Shown: one piece after another, positions 60,240 to 64,000 of the stretch
How positions within the stretch are numbered: the first letter of the stretch is position 1
Layout of the letters: each line of letters opens with the position of its first letter
Source: an uncultured Parabacteroides sp.
GTDB taxonomy: Bacteria > Bacteroidota > Bacteroidia > Bacteroidales > Tannerellaceae
Direction: 5' to 3'
DNA: 64,000 nt
Assembly (NCBI RefSeq): GCF_947855115.1
Contig: NZ_CANTZW010000018.1
Location: forward strand, 1-64,000
Made by a program: the position numbers and the translations under genes
The notes under the pieces: model-generated
The model's database searches: none
What the model was told of the DNA's origin: nothing
Seen by the model: only the letters and a program-made list of their open reading frames with translations

Positions 60240-60713
60240 ATGGCACTGCTTGATGAGACAGATATTGAGATTCTCCATTCTTTGCAAAAGGACGCGAAGA
60301 TCAACACGAAAGAGCTTTCGGAAAGGCTTCATATTTCCAAAACCCCTATTTACGAGCGGATCAAACGTTTGGAGAACGAAGGGTATATAAAAGGGTATGT
60401 AGCATTGGTCGACAATAAGAAAATAGGATTACCCTTGATTGTTTTTTGTAATGTATCTTTAGCCGTTCACGATGATGAGCACATAGAACGTTTCAAGGAA
60501 GAAATACGGAATATCGACGAAATAATGGAATGTTATTCGACGGGAGGTATTTATGATTTCTTTGTGAAAGTGGTTCTTAAGGATTTAGACGCCTATAATC
60601 GGTTTGTGTTTGAGAAATTGACCAAGGTACATGGTATCGTGAAAATGCAAAGTTCTTTTGTGCTCAATGAGATTAAGCATACTACGGTTTTGAATATACC
60701 TAAAAACGGTTGA
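60240..60713 (+). CDS. Lrp/AsnC family transcriptional regulator
   Basis: 157 residues. The N-terminal helix-turn-helix (about 5-60) shows ILHSLQKDAKINTKELSERL and SKTPIYERIKRLENEGYIKGY. The C-terminal RAM domain (about 65-150) binds small molecules, usually amino acids, with the Gly-rich ECYSTGGIYDF. It most likely controls the divergent exporter (inference from arrangement). Confidence 0.93.
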   Translation: MALLDETDIEILHSLQKDAKINTKELSERLHISKTPIYERIKRLENEGYIKGYVALVDNKKIGLPLIVFCNVSLAVHDDEHIERFKEEIRNIDEIMECYSTGGIYDFFVKVVLKDLDAYNRFVFEKLTKVHGIVKMQSSFVLNEIKHTTVLNIPKNG

Positions 60714-60715
60714 GT

Positions 60716-60749
60716 GACATTCCATGTCACAATAGAATGTCTCTTTTTT
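60716..60749 (+). terminator. Terminator after the Lrp gene
   Basis: GACATTC (60716-60722) pairs with GAATGTC (60735-60741), followed by a T-rich tract. A competing hairpin, GTGACAT/ATGTCAC at 60714-60730, overlaps it. Confidence 0.65.
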
Positions 60750-60774
60750 ACTATGGAATTGATCGTGGGCCATT

Positions 60775-60782
60775 TATATTTG
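60775..60782 (+). promoter_or_regulatory. -7 box of the AraC gene
   Basis: TATATTTG, perfect TAnnTTTG, 24 bp before the ATG at 60807. Confidence 0.5.
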
Positions 60783-60806
60783 CCTCAATAATTTAGTTTT
60801 TATAAG

Positions 60807-61613
60807 ATGCAGTCATTTGAGATAATAAAGCCCATTCACGTATTAACTCCTTATGTGAGATATTATTGGATATTGGAAGATAGTGCGGATATTCCTGTAT
60901 CCGAACGAACTTTGCCTACCGGCTGCATACAATTGGTATTTCATAGAGGTAAAAGGCTTTTATTGGTAGGAAAAACAGAATCACAGCCTCGGGCATTCAT
61001 CTGTGGGCAATGTCTCAATTTTTCAGATGTGATGTCGGCTGGAAAGATTGAAATGATCACGGTTGTATTCCAGCCCCACGCGGCGAGAGCCATCCTTCAA
61101 CTTCCCCTTAAGTTATTTTATGGAGAACTTATCGCCTTGGATGACATAGAAGATCTGGAATTATCAATTTTATCCAGAAGGGTGATAGAGGCAGACAATC
61201 ACGATGCTTGTATCTGCTTGATCGAACAGTTTCTGATTCGCCGTCTGCGCATGCTCGAAGAATATGAGTATAACTTAAGACGAATATCCGCTGTCCTCCA
61301 TAAAATAAATAAGCAAGCGAAAATAAATATTTCCGGGCTATCGGAAACCGCATGCCTCAGCCCCAAGCAATTCAACCGGGTTTTCTTGGATTATGTGGGA
61401 GCTGCGCCAAAAGAGTTTGTCCGTATTATAAGGATGCAACGGGCTTTGTTTACGATACAGCAAGATCCATCCATCTCGTTCGCTCAGTTGGCTTATGAAT
61501 GCGGATTCTCAGACCAGTCGCATATGATAAAGGAGTTCAGGTTGTTTTCGGGTTATACACCGACGGAGTATCTTTCCGTATGCGCTCCTTATTCCGATTA
61601 TTTCTCGGAATAA
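60807..61613 (+). CDS. AraC-family regulator
   Basis: 268 residues. The N-terminal part (about 1-160) is the AraC-associated type with TLPTGCIQLVFHRGKRL and FICGQCLNF. The C-terminal AraC helix-turn-helix (about 170-262) has two helices pairs, including FAQLAYECGFSDQSHMIKEFRLFSGYTP in which the second helix contacts DNA. Its targets are probably the next two genes (VOC protein and methyltransferase), although these also have their own -7 boxes. Confidence 0.9.
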   Translation: MQSFEIIKPIHVLTPYVRYYWILEDSADIPVSERTLPTGCIQLVFHRGKRLLLVGKTESQPRAFICGQCLNFSDVMSAGKIEMITVVFQPHAARAILQLPLKLFYGELIALDDIEDLELSILSRRVIEADNHDACICLIEQFLIRRLRMLEEYEYNLRRISAVLHKINKQAKINISGLSETACLSPKQFNRVFLDYVGAAPKEFVRIIRMQRALFTIQQDPSISFAQLAYECGFSDQSHMIKEFRLFSGYTPTEYLSVCAPYSDYFSE

Positions 61614-61666
61614 CCAAGATGTCTGTTTTTTTCTATCGTATAGGCTCCGTACACTCTACTTTTGTG

Positions 61667-61674
61667 GTGTCTTT
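61667..61674 (+). promoter_or_regulatory. -7 box of the VOC gene
   Basis: TACTTTTG, perfect TAnnTTTG, 37 bp before the ATG at 61712. Confidence 0.45.
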
Positions 61675-61711
61675 GCGAGGACACCAGTAGTAACTATAAA
61701 AAGAAAACAAA

Positions 61712-62074
61712 ATGAACAATTCAATTGCCTTTTTTGAGATCCCAACCGTGGACTTTTATCGAGCGATCGATTTCTATGAGACAATCCTTGGAGTAAAACT
61801 TTCGGTTATGGAGTGTGAGACGGAGAAGATGGCCTGTTTTATCGAACGGGGAGAAACTGTTGGAGCCTTGTTTCTCGCTCCCGGTTACCAACCTTCGCCA
61901 AATGGTATCTTGATTCACTTTTATAGCCAGGATATTGGGAGTACTTTATCTAAAGTATTGGAGAAGGGAGGGAAAATTATCATACCCAGGACAAAGATAA
62001 AGGCCGAAAACAAAGGATACTTCGCCGTTTTAGGAGATAGCGAGGGAAATCACGTTGGCATCTACGAAAAATAA
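61712..62074 (+). CDS. VOC-family (glyoxalase/bleomycin resistance-like) protein
   Basis: 120 residues with two beta-alpha-beta-beta-beta units of the vicinal oxygen chelate fold: FFEIPTVDFYRAIDFYETIL and, near the end, GYFAVLGDSEGNHVGIYEK. The Glu of the last strand and a His in LIHFYS are plausible metal ligands. The substrate is unknown. It is small, as usual for these proteins. Confidence 0.9.
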   Translation: MNNSIAFFEIPTVDFYRAIDFYETILGVKLSVMECETEKMACFIERGETVGALFLAPGYQPSPNGILIHFYSQDIGSTLSKVLEKGGKIIIPRTKIKAENKGYFAVLGDSEGNHVGIYEK

Positions 62075-62111
62075 GTATCTTCGGCCAAAATATCCTTGAT
62101 AAACAGCATAT

Positions 62112-62846
62112 ATGAAAGAAAACAAGTATGATGATGAGCGTTTTTTTAGTCAATACAGCCAAATGTCACGTTCTGTACAAGGACTGAGAGGGGCGGGCGA
62201 ATGGCATGAGCTAAAAAAGATGCTGCCTGATTTTAACGGAAAGCGTGTGTTGGATTTAGGATGTGGTTTTGGTTGGCATTGTCAATATGCCATAGAGCGA
62301 GGGGCGACCTTCGTTCTGGGCATTGACCTCTCCGAGAAAATGTTGGAGAAGGCCCGGGAGATAAATACCTCACCTTTGATCGAATATAAAAGAATGGCAA
62401 TCGAGGATTTCAATTTCGTGCCAGAATCTTTCGACGTGGTGATTAGCTCGTTGACATTCCATTATCTCGAGTCGTTCGATGTGGTTTGTGCGGATGTGTA
62501 TAAATGCTTAACGAAAGAAGGTGCCTTTGTCTTCTCCGTGGAGCATCCCATTTTCACGGCCTATGGTAGTCAAGATTGGATATACGATCCGGAGGGTAGA
62601 CTTATGCATTGGCCGGTGGATAATTATTTTAAGGAGGGAATCCGGCATGCTAGTTTTCTAGGAGAGGATGTTACCAAATTCCATAAGACACTTACGACTT
62701 ACGTGAACGGATTGCTCAAGGCGGGTTTTCGTATCACTCATCTCGTGGAGCCTCAACCGGACGAATCGATGTTGGATACGGTTCCCGGGATGCGAGATGA
62801 GCTTCGTCGTCCGATGATGTTGCTTATCACCGCTCGAAAGAATTAG
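62112..62846 (+). CDS. Class I SAM-dependent methyltransferase
   Basis: 244 residues with motif [16 protein letters not shown] (about 47-62), GIDLSEKML and the later [11 protein letters not shown] and SVEHPIF. It binds S-adenosylmethionine and methylates an unknown small substrate. It begins 37 bp after the VOC gene, with a TATCTTCG box (62076-62083) just after that gene's stop. Confidence 0.92.
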   Translation: MKENKYDDERFFSQYSQMSRSVQGLRGAGEWHELKKMLPDFNGKRVLDLGCGFGWHCQYAIERGATFVLGIDLSEKMLEKAREINTSPLIEYKRMAIEDFNFVPESFDVVISSLTFHYLESFDVVCADVYKCLTKEGAFVFSVEHPIFTAYGSQDWIYDPEGRLMHWPVDNYFKEGIRHASFLGEDVTKFHKTLTTYVNGLLKAGFRITHLVEPQPDESMLDTVPGMRDELRRPMMLLITARKN

Positions 62847-62923
62847 AAAAAAGCGTATCTTCGCGGCTGAAAAGATGTCTTTTCCGTGTGCTTGCTAAAC
62901 CACGTATTAAAAACAAGAAAAAT

Positions 62924-63598
62924 ATGAAACAACAAGATGCCGCTTTGGTATGCTTCTCGGGTGGACAAGATTCCACGACTTGCCTTTTCTGGGCGAAGAA
63001 GCATTTTTCACGTGTAGAGGCCGTATGCTTCACGTACGGACAGAAACATTCCTTGGAGATAGAGGTCGCCCGGAAGATCGCCGCAGATGCGGGTGTTCCT
63101 TTTCAGTTATTAGACGTATCGCTTATCAGCCAGCTAGATCCCAATTGCTCGCTTACGAATACAAGTATAGCCATGGATCAGGAAAAGCCGGATGATAGCT
63201 ATCCAAACACGTTTGTACCCGGTCGTAATATGGTATTCCTTACTTTCGCCGCCATCTTAGCCCGGGGCAAGGGGATTTATCATTTGGTGACAGGTATCTC
63301 CGAAGCCGATTATAGTGGTTATCCGGATTGCCGGGATACGTTTGTGCGCTCTCTTAACGTAACGCTGAATCTGGCGATGGACGAGGGATTCGTAATTCAT
63401 ACCCCACTTATGGATCGGGATAAAAGCGAAGTCTGGGAATTGTCGGATGAGCTTGGCGTATTTGATCTGGTACGTACGCAGACACTTACTTGCTACAACG
63501 GTGTCGTGGCTGAGGGATGCGGACATTGCCCCGCTTGCAAACTTCGTAAGGAAGGATTGGAGAAATATCTGAGAAGGAAAAAAGAAAAACAAAAGTAA
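62924..63598 (+). CDS. queC: 7-cyano-7-deazaguanine synthase
   Basis: 224 residues starting at the ATG at 62924; an in-frame ATG at 62888 lies only 25 bp after the TATCTTCG promoter box at 62856-62863, so the later start is preferred. PP-loop [11 protein letters not shown] binds ATP; the zinc motif near the end is [13 protein letters not shown], preceded by CYNG. It makes preQ0 from carboxydeazaguanine and ammonia in queuosine synthesis. The next gene is queF, the following step. Confidence 0.96.
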   Translation: MKQQDAALVCFSGGQDSTTCLFWAKKHFSRVEAVCFTYGQKHSLEIEVARKIAADAGVPFQLLDVSLISQLDPNCSLTNTSIAMDQEKPDDSYPNTFVPGRNMVFLTFAAILARGKGIYHLVTGISEADYSGYPDCRDTFVRSLNVTLNLAMDEGFVIHTPLMDRDKSEVWELSDELGVFDLVRTQTLTCYNGVVAEGCGHCPACKLRKEGLEKYLRRKKEKQK

Positions 63599-63608
63599 AT
63601 AAAAGAGA

Positions 63609-64000
63609 ATGGACGAGAGAAAACAAGAGGGTGAGTTACGTTTATTGGGTGGCTCTACCGTATATAAGCAAGATTACGCTCCGGAAGTATTGGAGGCGTT
63701 TACGAACAAGCATCAAGAGAATGATTATTGGGTACGTTTCAATTGTCCGGAATTCACTAGTCTTTGCCCGATTACCGGGCAACCGGATTTCGCCACGATT
63801 CATATAGATTATATCCCCGACGTGAAAATGGTGGAGAGCAAAAGCTTGAAACTTTATCTTTTCAGTTTTCGTAATCACGGGGCGTTTCATGAGGATTGCG
63901 TGAATATTATCATGAAGGATTTGATAAAATTAATGGATCCGAAATACATCGAAGTTACCGGTATATTCACTCCGAGAGGCGGTATAAGTATTTATCCATA
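63609..64000 (+). CDS. queF: NADPH-dependent 7-cyano-7-deazaguanine reductase (partial, cut by window end)
   Basis: ATG at 63609, 10 bp after queC; 130 codons are present and the frame is open to the end of the window. Features of the type I QueF family: [21 protein letters not shown] with the catalytic Cys forming a thioimide with preQ0, followed by [19 protein letters not shown] and [14 protein letters not shown]. It reduces preQ0 to preQ1. The queC-queF pair is the usual operon. The C-terminal end is beyond the window. Confidence 0.95.
   Translation, partial: MDERKQEGELRLLGGSTVYKQDYAPEVLEAFTNKHQENDYWVRFNCPEFTSLCPITGQPDFATIHIDYIPDVKMVESKSLKLYLFSFRNHGAFHEDCVNIIMKDLIKLMDPKYIEVTGIFTPRGGISIYP

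Overview
The window looks like a chromosomal segment of an anaerobic gut Bacteroidales, most likely Parabacteroides (inference from gene content; no marker search could be run). Evidence: repeated promoters with the Bacteroidetes -7 box TAnnTTTG, a SusC/SusD pair driven by an ECF sigma/FecR system, serine-type sulfatases that depend on an anaerobic maturase, HU-like proteins of the HU-HIG type, and Bacteroidales families such as DUF3943, DUF4827 and DUF6377. There is no rRNA, no CRISPR array and no recognisable insertion sequence.

Layout. 1-6.2 kb: an outward promoter, a palindromic array, an ABC-F ATPase, a DUF3943 outer-membrane protein, a TRIC-like channel, L-asparaginase and a YycJ-type metallo-hydrolase. 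6.2-6.7 kb: a tRNA operon with three identical tRNA-Lys(CTT) units and one tRNA-Ser(TGA). 6.8-12.2 kb: a CPA2 antiporter, an aromatic/Ser-rich secreted protein and a FadL-like barrel. 12.3-18.4 kb: an ECF sigma factor, a 59-residue gene, rpe, a short ComEC, an NrnA-type DHH phosphoesterase, DUF4827 and glmM. 18.4-24.6 kb: a DUF6377 membrane regulator, a DUF1080-PHP fusion, a 21-bp-period palindrome array, a Nudix hydrolase and topB. 24.6-37.1 kb: the accessory core, a polysaccharide-utilisation-like locus with ECF sigma, FecR anti-sigma, STN-bearing SusC, SusD and three sulfatases. An inverted HU-like gene and a palindromic array lie between sigma and anti-sigma, and a 54-residue FecR-like mini-gene is divergent from sigma. 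37.1-42.9 kb: an RND efflux operon. 42.9-48.6 kb: RhuM-Fic, DUF456, a degenerate 2-hydroxyacid dehydrogenase, a nested-palindrome element, maeB and a second HU-like gene. 48.6-53.1 kb: a 22-bp-period palindrome array, then sbcD-sbcC. 53.1-64 kb: a lipoprotein nitroreductase, a second CPA2 antiporter, glgB-manA, a DMT exporter divergent from an Lrp regulator, AraC/VOC/methyltransferase genes, and queC-queF (cut by the window end).

How it works together. The sulfated-glycan locus should sense its ligand through the STN domain of SusC, signal across the inner membrane through FecR, and release the ECF sigma factor to raise SusCD and the sulfatases. No glycoside hydrolase is encoded with it, so it probably desulfates glycans trimmed by enzymes encoded elsewhere. 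Most other genes are core functions.

The most unusual signal is structural. Four intergenic loci carry short tandem arrays of palindromic boxes at a fixed 21- or 22-bp period: 154-231, 21812-21883, 26322-26399 and 48643-48774. Two of them share a sequence family that is open as a heptad-repeat peptide on both strands. One sits just upstream of sbcDC, whose product cleaves hairpins, and two sit beside HU-like genes.
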